Positions 25,102 through 32,220 of a DNA stretch of 33,550 bases are shown here, piece by piece. How positions within the stretch are numbered: the first letter of the stretch is position 1; each line of letters begins with the position of its first letter. The translations under genes were made by a program, and so were the position numbers. The notes beneath the pieces are model-generated. The model made no database searches. It had not been told where the DNA came from and was given only the letters and a program-made list of their open reading frames with translations. This DNA is from an uncultured Porphyromonas sp. (GTDB taxonomy: Bacteria; Bacteroidota; Bacteroidia; Bacteroidales; Porphyromonadaceae): positions 1 through 33,550 of the forward strand of contig UQBE01000021.1 in NCBI GenBank assembly GCA_900539155.1. The letters are read 5' to 3'.

Positions 25102-26112
25102 ATGGATAAGACACAGTATAAAGGAATTCTAGTCTTCGCTGAGCAACGCGAGGGCGTCATCCAGAATGTAGCCTTTGAGCTCATCGGCAAGGCACGTGAG
25201 CTAGCCGATCAGATCAACGAGCAGGTCACTGCCATCCTATGTGGCTATCAGGTCAAGGGACTAGCCGACCAGCTCATCCATGCAGGTGCTGATCGTGTGC
25301 TACTCGTCGATGATCCCAATCTCAAAGATTATCTCACCGAGCAGTACGCACAGGCTGTCTATCACCTCATCACCGTCTACAAGCCTGAGATCGTACTCTT
25401 TGGTGCTACCACCATCGGGCGTGACCTAGCTCCACGTCTCTCTGCTCGTCTACGCACAGGACTCACGGCAGACTGTACGTCACTTGAGATCGGTGAGGAC
25501 CGCAACCTCATGATGACCCGTCCCGCCTTCGGTGGTAACCTCATGGCGACCATCGTCTGCGATCAGAATAGACCTCAGATGTCTACCGTACGCCCAGGCG
25601 TGATGCGTCGCAAGGCCGACGATAAGACACGCACTGGCGAGGTCGAGGAGGTCAAGGTACCCTTTGACGAGCGTCGCTTTAAGGTACGCCTCGTCAGCAA
25701 GAAGCACGAGACCAAGAACATGGTCGACATCACCGAGGCTAGCGTACTCGTATCTGGCGGACGTGGTGTAGGTACCGATGGTGGCTTTGACAAGCTCAAG
25801 GCTCTAGCACAGGTCATCAAGGCTGAGGTATCCTCCTCACGTGCTATGGTCGATGCTGGTATCATCGGGCATGAGAGACAGGTCGGACAGACCGGTAAGA
25901 CCGTACGTCCTGACATCTACTTCGCATGCGGTATCTCAGGAGCCATCCAGCACCTCGCTGGTATGGAGGAGTCGGAGTATATCATTGCCATCAACAAGGA
26001 CAAGTTTGCTCCCATCTTCCAGGTAGCCGACCTCGGTATCGTAGGCGACCTGCACAAGGTACTGCCCGTCCTCACGGAGCGTCTCAAGACGCTTCAAGCT
26101 AATAAGAAGTAA
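25102..26112 (+). CDS. etfA: Electron transfer flavoprotein alpha subunit
   Basis: A 336-aa EtfA. The C-terminal FAD domain is clear: SGGRGVGTDGGFDKL, SRAMVDAGIIGHERQVGQTG, ACGISGAIQHLAGM and AINKDKFAPIFQVADLGIVG. It begins 1 bp after the etfB stop, which suggests coupled production of the two subunits. Confidence 0.96.
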   Translation: MDKTQYKGILVFAEQREGVIQNVAFELIGKARELADQINEQVTAILCGYQVKGLADQLIHAGADRVLLVDDPNLKDYLTEQYAQAVYHLITVYKPEIVLFGATTIGRDLAPRLSARLRTGLTADCTSLEIGEDRNLMMTRPAFGGNLMATIVCDQNRPQMSTVRPGVMRRKADDKTRTGEVEEVKVPFDERRFKVRLVSKKHETKNMVDITEASVLVSGGRGVGTDGGFDKLKALAQVIKAEVSSSRAMVDAGIIGHERQVGQTGKTVRPDIYFACGISGAIQHLAGMEESEYIIAINKDKFAPIFQVADLGIVGDLHKVLPVLTERLKTLQANKK

Positions 26113-26127
26113 ACACTCCACACTGCC

Positions 26128-26907
26128 ATGACAGACTTCCAGACCATACATTATAGTGTCAGTGCCAATGGGCAGATCGGTACCCTAACGATCGATCGCC
26201 CCGAAGCACTCAACGCACTCTCTACGCAGGTACTCAGTGAGCTAGAGATCGTCATCGATCAGATCGCTCAGGAGCGCACCGTGCGCGTCCTCGTCATCAC
26301 AGGAGCTGGACGCTCCTTCGTTGCGGGGGCTGACATAGCCGAGATGGCAGAGCTAACGCCCCAGGAGGCACTCGCCTTCGGTGAGCGTGGTGCTCGTGTC
26401 TTTCGCAAGGTAGAGCTACTCTACTGCCCCGTCATAGCAGCCGTCAACGGCTTTGCACTCGGTGGTGGCTGCGAGCTATCCCTAGCGTGCGACCTACGCA
26501 TCGCCAGTGACAAGGCTAAGTTTGGTCAGCCCGAAGTCGGTCTAGGCATCCCCCCAGGCTTCAGTGGCACACAGCGTCTACCCCGTCTCATCGGGGCAGG
26601 CGCCGCCAAGGAGCTCATCTACACCGCACGTGTCATCAAGGCAGACGAGGCACTCGCTCTAGGACTGGTCAATCGTGTCGTAGAGCCTGACGCGCTCATG
26701 CCCACCGTGACCGAGCTGGCTGAGGAGATAGCGAGCAAGTCGCCACACGCCGTAGCGATCTCTAAGCGAGCTATCAATAGGGGGCTGCAGAGTGATATCG
26801 ATACAGGCATTGCCATTGAGAACGATCTCTTTAGCAACGCCTTCGCACATCCCGAGCAACGCGAGGGTATGTCCGCTTTCCTAGAGAAGCGCAAACCACA
26901 ATTCTAA
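26128..26907 (+). CDS. crt: Enoyl-CoA hydratase (crotonase)
   Basis: A 259-aa crotonase-family hydratase that interconverts crotonyl-CoA and 3-hydroxybutyryl-CoA. The oxyanion-hole region is FVAGADIAEM (about residues 64-73), and the two catalytic glutamates are Glu116 in GGGCELSLACD and Glu136 in GQPEVGLGI. It lies 15 bp after etfA. Together with Hbd it links acetoacetyl-CoA to the crotonyl-CoA pool, allowing the acetoacetate arm to be reduced to butyrate as well. Confidence 0.94.
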   Translation: MTDFQTIHYSVSANGQIGTLTIDRPEALNALSTQVLSELEIVIDQIAQERTVRVLVITGAGRSFVAGADIAEMAELTPQEALAFGERGARVFRKVELLYCPVIAAVNGFALGGGCELSLACDLRIASDKAKFGQPEVGLGIPPGFSGTQRLPRLIGAGAAKELIYTARVIKADEALALGLVNRVVEPDALMPTVTELAEEIASKSPHAVAISKRAINRGLQSDIDTGIAIENDLFSNAFAHPEQREGMSAFLEKRKPQF

Positions 26908-26914
26908 AACTTAC

Positions 26915-26946
26915 TAGAGCGTGTCGCACTCCTGTGGCACGCTCTA
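26915..26946 (+). terminator. Hairpin between crt and hbd
   Basis: TAGAGCGTG (26915-26923) pairs perfectly with CACGCTCTA (26938-26946), with two further inner pairs. TTTC follows. The core AGAGCGT/ACGCTCT is shared with the hairpin after kdd. hbd starts 18 bp later with no visible promoter, so read-through is likely. Confidence 0.65.
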
Positions 26947-26964
26947 TTTCAAACCAATAACTCT

Positions 26965-27813
26965 ATGAAAATAGTCGTATTAGGCAATGGCACCATGGGT
27001 GCAGGCATCGTGCAGACGATGGCGCAGAAGGGTCTCGCCGTCACGATGAAAGGACGTAGCAACGAGTCGCTAGACCGTGCTATGCAACGTATGAACAAAG
27101 GGCTCAACCGCCTCGTCGAGAAGGGCAAGATGACCGCCGAGGACGCTGACCAGATCATCGGACGTATCACCGTCACGACCGACTACGCAGACATCGCTCA
27201 GGCTGATCTAGTCATCGAGGCTATCTCTGAGGAGATGGAGGTCAAGAAGGAGATCCTCCGCGAGATCGATGGTCTCGTACAGCCCTCAGCAATCTTCGCT
27301 ACAAACACCTCTTCGCTCAGCATCACCGAGCTAGCCAGCGTCACCAAGCGTCCTGAGCAGGTCATCGGTATGCACTTCTTCAACCCCGTACCTGTCATGA
27401 AGCTCGTCGAGGTCATCAGCGGTCAGTGCACCTCTGAGGAGACCCTCCAGACGACCCTCACGCTCTGTGAGCAGCTCGGCAAGACAGCCGTCAGAGTGAG
27501 CGAGGCTCCAGGCTTTGTAGTCAATCGTATCCTCATCCCGATGATCAACGAGGCTATCGGTGAGTATGCCGATGGCGTAGCCACCGTCGAGGAGATCGAT
27601 ACCGCTATGCAGCTCGGTGCTAACCACCCCATGGGACCGCTCGCACTGGGCGACTTCATCGGTCTAGACGTCTGCCTAGCCATCATGGAGGTGCTCAACA
27701 ACGAGTACGCCGATCCCAAGTACCGTCCACACCCCTTGCTCCGCAAGATGGTTCGTGCCGGACAGCTCGGCCGCAAGAGTGGCAAGGGCTTCTACGACTA
27801 CTCTAAGAAGTAG
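26965..27813 (+). CDS. hbd: 3-hydroxybutyryl-CoA dehydrogenase
   Basis: A 282-aa NAD(P)-dependent dehydrogenase. The dinucleotide-binding start is VVLGNGTMGAGI, and the catalytic segments TNTSSLSI and GMHFFNPVPVMKLVEVI are intact, as are APGFVVNRIL and ALGDFIGLDVCL of the C-terminal domain. It is the last gene of the lysine operon. The final codons SGKGFYDYSKK and the downstream sequence are repeated at about 32006-32057. Confidence 0.95.
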   Translation: MKIVVLGNGTMGAGIVQTMAQKGLAVTMKGRSNESLDRAMQRMNKGLNRLVEKGKMTAEDADQIIGRITVTTDYADIAQADLVIEAISEEMEVKKEILREIDGLVQPSAIFATNTSSLSITELASVTKRPEQVIGMHFFNPVPVMKLVEVISGQCTSEETLQTTLTLCEQLGKTAVRVSEAPGFVVNRILIPMINEAIGEYADGVATVEEIDTAMQLGANHPMGPLALGDFIGLDVCLAIMEVLNNEYADPKYRPHPLLRKMVRAGQLGRKSGKGFYDYSKK

Positions 27814-27825
27814 TCCCCTACCCTA
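27777..27825. repeat. Direct repeat, copy 1: 3' end of hbd
   Basis: The last 37 bases of hbd and about 12 bases past its stop match 32006-32057 with one substitution inside the coding part (a synonymous Ser codon change, TCT to TCA) and a 2-nt length difference after the stop. Confidence 0.85.
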
Positions 27826-27872
27826 GCAGAGACCGTAGCCACTGCGCGCACTCTCTGATCAAACCCAAGAAC

Positions 27873-27904
27873 GAGGGAGTATCACCAACTGGTGATGCTC
27901 CCTC
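27873..27904 (+). terminator. Terminator of the lysine operon
   Basis: GAGGGAGTATCACCA (27873-27887) pairs with 27890-27904 over 15 bp with one G-U pair, 59 bp after the hbd stop, and TCTTTG follows. A related hairpin lies at 32144-32179. Confidence 0.8.
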
Positions 27905-28008
27905 TCTTTGTGTCTCTTGCTGAGCTCTCTAACCTTAATCTCTAGTCTCTCTCAACGTAATACATACAAACTAGTACGAAGGGTCTGAAAATTACTTACA
28001 GATGAGTA

Positions 28009-28040
28009 TTGATAAGAGGAGGTGTCAAATAGTACCTTTG
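28009..28040 (+). promoter_or_regulatory. Promoter of the HmuY-like gene
   Basis: TTG (28009-28011), 21-bp spacer, TACCTTTG (28033-28040): a good Bacteroidetes promoter. The start site would be near 28047, about 45 nt before the ATG. Confidence 0.75.
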
Positions 28041-28090
28041 CAGGGTTCAATCAATAACTGATTTACATTACAAATAAAACAACCTATCCA

Positions 28091-28774
28091 ATGAAGAAAC
28101 TTGCACTAATTACAGTGATGGCACTCCTACTGTGTGCCTGCGACAAGTCTGTACCGACACCTCCTAAAAACGAAGGTAGCGGTACCATAACTCCTCCTGT
28201 TAACCCTCAAAAGGAGTGGGTGACCAAGAAGATGACCATTGATGCGACCGACTATACAAAGTGGGTCTATCTCAATTTCTCCTCTGGAGAGTTAGTCGCA
28301 GTGACAGATCCTGCTAATGATCTATCGTGGGACCTCGGTCTGCACCGCTACGATTTCAAGACTAATGGGGGTAGTTCTGGTAAGGGCAAAGGTGCAGCTG
28401 TTCGCATCTCCAAGCAGAAGAGCTTAACAGCAGAGATACCTACACCCGCCGATGACCAGTGGATACTGGATCGTGAGGGGCTACTCCTAATGAATTTCGT
28501 GAACAATGGTGACGGGAACCATCAGACCAAGTATGAGCAGCAGATGGCTAACTTCCTCCTCACCTCGGAGTGTGACGGCTTGGGAGGCTTCACCAATAAG
28601 GGGATCATCACGCAAGAGGGTATGCCTCCTCAAGTCTATATAGACAACGCTATCTTCCTTATTCGTACAGCTTCGGGAGAGATAGCTCGCCTCCGTGTTC
28701 ATGACTACCAAAACAATAAGAAAGTACGTGGTCATATAACCATAGAGTATGCCATCTTGGTAGACAAAAAGTAA
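28091..28774 (+). CDS. HmuY-family lipoprotein (putative haem-binding)
   Basis: A 227-aa lipoprotein. The signal peptide ends in a lipobox with Cys17 (LLLCAC). From about residue 43 the protein follows the HmuY pattern: ATDYTKWVYLNFSSGELV, WDLGLHRYDFKTNGGSSGKGKGA, and the later GGFTNKGIITQ and FLIRTASGEIARLRVHDY. HmuY binds haem at the cell surface in P. gingivalis using two histidines. Here methionines (Met134 in LLLMNF, Met178 in EGMPPQ) are the best ligand candidates by position, as reported for HmuY relatives in other species. It has its own promoter. No TonB-dependent receptor (HmuR) is adjacent, unlike the P. gingivalis operon, so the partner must be elsewhere or the ligand may differ. 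Confidence 0.85.
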   Translation: MKKLALITVMALLLCACDKSVPTPPKNEGSGTITPPVNPQKEWVTKKMTIDATDYTKWVYLNFSSGELVAVTDPANDLSWDLGLHRYDFKTNGGSSGKGKGAAVRISKQKSLTAEIPTPADDQWILDREGLLLMNFVNNGDGNHQTKYEQQMANFLLTSECDGLGGFTNKGIITQEGMPPQVYIDNAIFLIRTASGEIARLRVHDYQNNKKVRGHITIEYAILVDKK

Positions 28775-28869
28775 TTACACGATAATACCGATCAGGGATT
28801 CTCGTAGCACTCTTGTTATGTAGTGCTAATCGAAGGAACTCGGTGCAAACTTTTGTTTTTCTAATATAT

Positions 28870-28898
28870 GAGGCTACTGCACTTATTGCAGTAGTCTC
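28870..28898 (+). terminator. Terminator after the HmuY-like gene
   Basis: GAGGCTACTGCA (28870-28881) pairs with TGCAGTAGTCTC (28887-28898) with one G-U pair. It is a variant of the GAGACTGTTG hairpin family, 22 bp before the next gene. Confidence 0.65.
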
Positions 28899-28920
28899 GA
28901 TAACAAACACCCTTTAGCTT

Positions 28921-30540
28921 ATGAATCAACAGATACTTCGTATGCTGAGACGTATAGGGCTGATGCTATTCGCCAGCCTTCTTTGGCTCTCGTTGGGAGC
29001 GCAAGAGATGATATTTATGGAGTCTCCCTTTGATCCATCTGTGGATCAAGCTCAGCTACTCCCCGCAGACCAAAAGGGGACGGTCTCTTGGACAGCGTCC
29101 ACCAATACCCTTACAATGAAGGATGTCAGTATTAACACCCAGTCCAAGATACTCTCTGGTTATATGCCTGAGGAGATGACTATCCTAGTCGAGGGGTCTA
29201 ATCAATTGATTTCGACAGGTTCTGACGATGCTATCACGATGCGCTCATCCGTTCGCATTATGGGTTCAGGCTCTCTGAGCATTACATCGCAAGGTGCATA
29301 TGCATACGCTTGTCGTAGTGGTGCTAGTCTCACCATTACTGGTGGCGTGTCCGTAACGGCTGTGGGTAATTATGGCGGGCTAGTCGGAGATTTTGTGGCT
29401 TCTCGCCTCCTGATTGACAACTCTTACGTCACCGCCTCAACGCTAAACAATCAAGGAATGGTCTCCATCGGATACTTCAAGGAGTTGACCCTCGAGAGGT
29501 GTGCCATATCCACCCCAGAAGGCGCCAAGGTCGCAGAGCTTAATGAGGTGATGTCTATAACCGCAGATGGTAAGGAAGAGTACGCTGGTAAAGTCATCAT
29601 AGCTCCTCAGCAAGCATACTATCGAGTGTCCATCGCCGAGGCAGAGCATGGTCGTGTTGTAGCCCCTGAGGGGGTAGACCTAACGCATCTCCTCGGAGGA
29701 GCAACTGTAACTTTTACGGCTAAACCCGAGGAGGGTTATGCCTTGACTAAACTGATGGCTGGCTCCGAAGATATAACCAACACCCGCACGCTTATCGTCA
29801 AGGAGGATGTCACCATTACTCCGACTTTTAGTCCTATCAAAAGTTATCGAGTATCTCTCCAACAGCCTGAGCATGGTAGCATCTCCGTACGAGAGTCCGA
29901 ATATAATCTAGAAAAAGTCCCCGATGGCTCTATTCTACACTTTATCTGTACCCCGGACGAGGGCTATGAGCTAGAGCGACTTATGGCTGGCGACAAAGAT
30001 ATCACTGCAGAAAAGTATATCTCTGTGAGGAGCGATGTGGAGATTACTGCTTCCTATAAACTTATCCCTGTAGAAACTTACAAGGTGACCATAGCTGTAT
30101 TGGGAAAGGGTAAAATAGAGGCTGACTATCCGAATCTTGAAGCAGTGCCTGATGGCACGAAAGTACAGCTTACGTGTACTCCTGAAGAGGGTTATCAGCT
30201 TAAGCACCTTCGAGCTAATGACGAAGACATTATGGAGAGCCAAAGCTTCATTATAGAGGGAGTAGATGTTCGCGTCGAGGCAACTTTCCAAAATATGGGA
30301 GGTAATGCTATAGACCATTTATCTGGTGAGACTCGCTACTCCATAAAGGTACACTCTAACTATATCTCTATCTCAGGAGCCTCTGTAGGTACCCCTATCT
30401 CACTTCGCTCATTACTTGGCGAGACGGTTGTCTCTGCCACAGCTACAGGATCGATTTCAGAGCATCTCGATCTCACATCGATCACCTCTGGGATCTACTT
30501 ACTGACCATCGGAGATGTAACGCTCAAACTATATTTATAA
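28921..30540 (+). CDS. Secreted repeat protein with probable T9SS C-terminal domain
   Basis: A 539-aa secreted protein of unknown function. Residues 1-27 form a signal peptide (LLWLSLGAQ). About residues 40-230 look like a beta-helix or adhesin-like region. Three tandem domains of 75-80 aa (about 233-304, 305-384, 385-460) share the pattern Y(R/K)V(S/T)I...HG...F...P(E/D)EGY.L..L.A...DI, resembling the divergent InlB B-repeat (PF18998). The last 70 residues, ending ITSGIYLLTIGDVTLKLYL, look like a type A T9SS sorting domain, so cell-surface attachment or secretion is expected. It follows the HmuY gene behind a hairpin. The binding partner is unknown. Confidence 0.8.
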   Translation: MNQQILRMLRRIGLMLFASLLWLSLGAQEMIFMESPFDPSVDQAQLLPADQKGTVSWTASTNTLTMKDVSINTQSKILSGYMPEEMTILVEGSNQLISTGSDDAITMRSSVRIMGSGSLSITSQGAYAYACRSGASLTITGGVSVTAVGNYGGLVGDFVASRLLIDNSYVTASTLNNQGMVSIGYFKELTLERCAISTPEGAKVAELNEVMSITADGKEEYAGKVIIAPQQAYYRVSIAEAEHGRVVAPEGVDLTHLLGGATVTFTAKPEEGYALTKLMAGSEDITNTRTLIVKEDVTITPTFSPIKSYRVSLQQPEHGSISVRESEYNLEKVPDGSILHFICTPDEGYELERLMAGDKDITAEKYISVRSDVEITASYKLIPVETYKVTIAVLGKGKIEADYPNLEAVPDGTKVQLTCTPEEGYQLKHLRANDEDIMESQSFIIEGVDVRVEATFQNMGGNAIDHLSGETRYSIKVHSNYISISGASVGTPISLRSLLGETVVSATATGSISEHLDLTSITSGIYLLTIGDVTLKLYL

Positions 30541-30570
30541 AGACAAGACTGCAATATCAAACTCCTTAAT

Positions 30571-31770
30571 ATGAAACCATTACATAAACTCCTCACACTG
30601 CTTGGCACACTTGCTTGCAGTGTGCTACTCTTACCAGCTCAGATGCTGGAAAACAATCTTAAGACCCTCAGCAATTTCTACCATGTCCCCGACCAAGCGT
30701 CCTATCGTCTTTCTAAAGTGATAGGGGTCTTTGGTAATCAGGATATCGAATTTGAATACAATGCCCACAACGACATCACTCGCTGTAGCTACTTTGAGAC
30801 GGATACGATAACGGGGCAACGTAGCTCTGGGCTATACCTAGATTATCTATACAACGACAAGCATCAGTGCATCCAAAAGGTTGAGTATGGTGAGCGTGCA
30901 GGGTTCCCTGAGCTAGTTATCGCTAGACGCTTTTGTTACAAATACAACGACAAGGGGCAGATGACCCACTTCGTACGCTGGAACAACCTGAATACCAACC
31001 CCGCTGATACAAGCCTCGTGGAGGACTATAAACTCGATATAGAGTATACCGCAGAGGGTCTACCGAGCAAAGGTGTAGTTCACTTTGTAGACCCCAACAG
31101 CTTCGAATGGTACGAGGGCTTTACGACTACACTTGAATACAACGAAAAAGGTCAGCTCTACAAGCGAACTGCCGTTAATGCAGACGGCACGCCCTTTGAA
31201 TCAGAAGAGATAACCTTTGACTCAGAGGGAAAGTATATGATACTCCTATCCTATCTAAAGCAGGGGACTGAACTAATCGAGTGGACTTTCGATTATGACA
31301 AGGATGGCAATGTCTCAGCCCTCGGTAGTGAAGGATTTATCTATCAGTTCTCCTTTATGACGAGTCAACCTGCGACTAAAAGCTACTACCCTCTCCCCAC
31401 ACTTGCAGACCTCTTCTTATATGGATTTAAGAACTATACAATCGAAACGCTCTCCTATCCTCTTCTGTACAACGGCTCCAAAGATGCCGTAGCAACCGAT
31501 GCTACCAATGGTGGTACTTTCGTCTATGAGACCTCTAAGCCTCTCGGACTAGAGCCTCTAGCTACACCCTCTCAGAGTCATCTAGTCTGTGACGATATGA
31601 GCTGGACAATTACTAATGCAACGACCGCTGTGGCTCTCTACGATTTACAGGGGCAATGCCTACAAGTCATAGACCCCCTCGAGGGTGTGGTCACAATCAA
31701 GACTGCGACACTTCCCGTTGGCTCTTACCTAATCAAAGCAGGTAGCCAAACCTTCAAGGTCATACGCTAA
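30571..31770 (+). CDS. Secreted YD-repeat-like protein with probable T9SS C-terminal domain
   Basis: A 399-aa secreted protein of unknown function. A signal peptide covers about residues 1-24 (VLLLPAQ). The central part (about 45-260) has recurring tyrosine/aspartate hairpin strings such as FEYNAHNDITRCSYFE, YKYNDKGQMTHFVRW and LEYNEKGQLYKRTAVNADG, like the YD or RHS-type beta repeats of Bacteroidota surface proteins. The final 60 residues (WTITNATTAVALYDLQGQCL ... LPVGSYLIKAGSQTFKVIR) match the type A sorting domain: YDLQGQ followed by GSYLIK. It begins 30 bp after the preceding cargo gene and is probably co-transcribed with it. Confidence 0.82.
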   Translation: MKPLHKLLTLLGTLACSVLLLPAQMLENNLKTLSNFYHVPDQASYRLSKVIGVFGNQDIEFEYNAHNDITRCSYFETDTITGQRSSGLYLDYLYNDKHQCIQKVEYGERAGFPELVIARRFCYKYNDKGQMTHFVRWNNLNTNPADTSLVEDYKLDIEYTAEGLPSKGVVHFVDPNSFEWYEGFTTTLEYNEKGQLYKRTAVNADGTPFESEEITFDSEGKYMILLSYLKQGTELIEWTFDYDKDGNVSALGSEGFIYQFSFMTSQPATKSYYPLPTLADLFLYGFKNYTIETLSYPLLYNGSKDAVATDATNGGTFVYETSKPLGLEPLATPSQSHLVCDDMSWTITNATTAVALYDLQGQCLQVIDPLEGVVTIKTATLPVGSYLIKAGSQTFKVIR

Positions 31771-31807
31771 GAGTTTCGCTAGCGAGCAAACTTTAAGCAA
31801 AAGAAAG

Positions 31808-31841
31808 CTTCCCGTGCGCAATCGAACTTGCACACGGGAAG
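31808..31841. terminator. Strong hairpin after the second T9SS cargo gene
   Basis: A 14-bp stem (31808-31821 with 31828-31841, one mismatch of the G-U type), followed by TTTTG. It is close to the stop at 31770 and is the likely end of the 28921-31770 transcript. Confidence 0.8.
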
Positions 31842-31849
31842 TTTTGCAT

Positions 31850-32005
31850 CAGTAGCCTGCATTCCACCCACTAATGCAATTTCTGAATGATGAAATGACA
31901 GTGCATTTATAGCGTTGGTTCGTCAGCTTGAGATAGCAACGGCGGGAGCCAATAGGCAAGGCTTGTATCTGTCGCGTTCTTGTTCCATTCTTGAGCAAGG
32001 TGTAG
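31850..32005. other. Unassigned stretch before the hbd-end copy
   Basis: About 155 bp with no convincing gene on either strand: a 61-codon minus-strand frame lies across it, but its translation looks unlike its neighbours and lacks a promoter or ribosome signal. It could be the edge of an old element. I recognise no insertion-sequence end. Confidence 0.3.
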
Positions 32006-32057
32006 GAGTGGCAAGGGCTTCTACGACTACTCAAAGAAGTAGTCCCCTACCCCCTAG
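32006..32057 (+). pseudogene. Direct repeat, copy 2: orphan 3' end of hbd
   Basis: Forty-odd bases encode, in frame, SGKGFYDYSKK and a stop, identical in protein to the end of hbd (27777-27813), then continue like the sequence after hbd. Upstream sequence does not resemble the rest of hbd, so only the gene's last 12 codons or so are present. Confidence 0.8.
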
Positions 32058-32143
32058 AGGTCGGCTCTACCGCATCAAGCCCAAAGCTAAGTGCTAAAGC
32101 TAAATACTAGAGCCAAAGACTAGGGACCACACACCTTCACCAG

Positions 32144-32179
32144 CGAGGGAGTATCACCAACAGTGGTGGTACTTCCTCG
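32144..32179 (+). terminator. Second copy of the lysine operon terminator
   Basis: CGAGGGAGTATCACCA (32144-32159) pairs with 32164-32179 through several G-U pairs. The left arm is identical over about 18 bp to that at 27873. The spacing from the hbd-end copy (about 90 bp) exceeds that in copy 1 (about 50 bp). Confidence 0.65.
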
Positions 32180-32195
32180 TTTCGTTTGTAAAAAG

Positions 32196-32220
32196 AGACT
32201 GTTGCAAAAGTCAATAGTCT
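32196..32220 (-). terminator. Terminator of the minus-strand cargo gene
   Basis: AGACTGTTG (32196-32204) faces CAATAGTCT (32212-32220); on the minus strand the stem is followed by TTTTT (32190-32194). It overlaps the stop codon of the gene by one base and belongs to the GAGACTGTTG hairpin family. Confidence 0.75.

Noticed and set aside
31849..32034. Minus-strand 61-codon frame as a gene
   Set aside because: It overlaps the hbd-end copy on the opposite strand, has unusual composition and no recognisable family.
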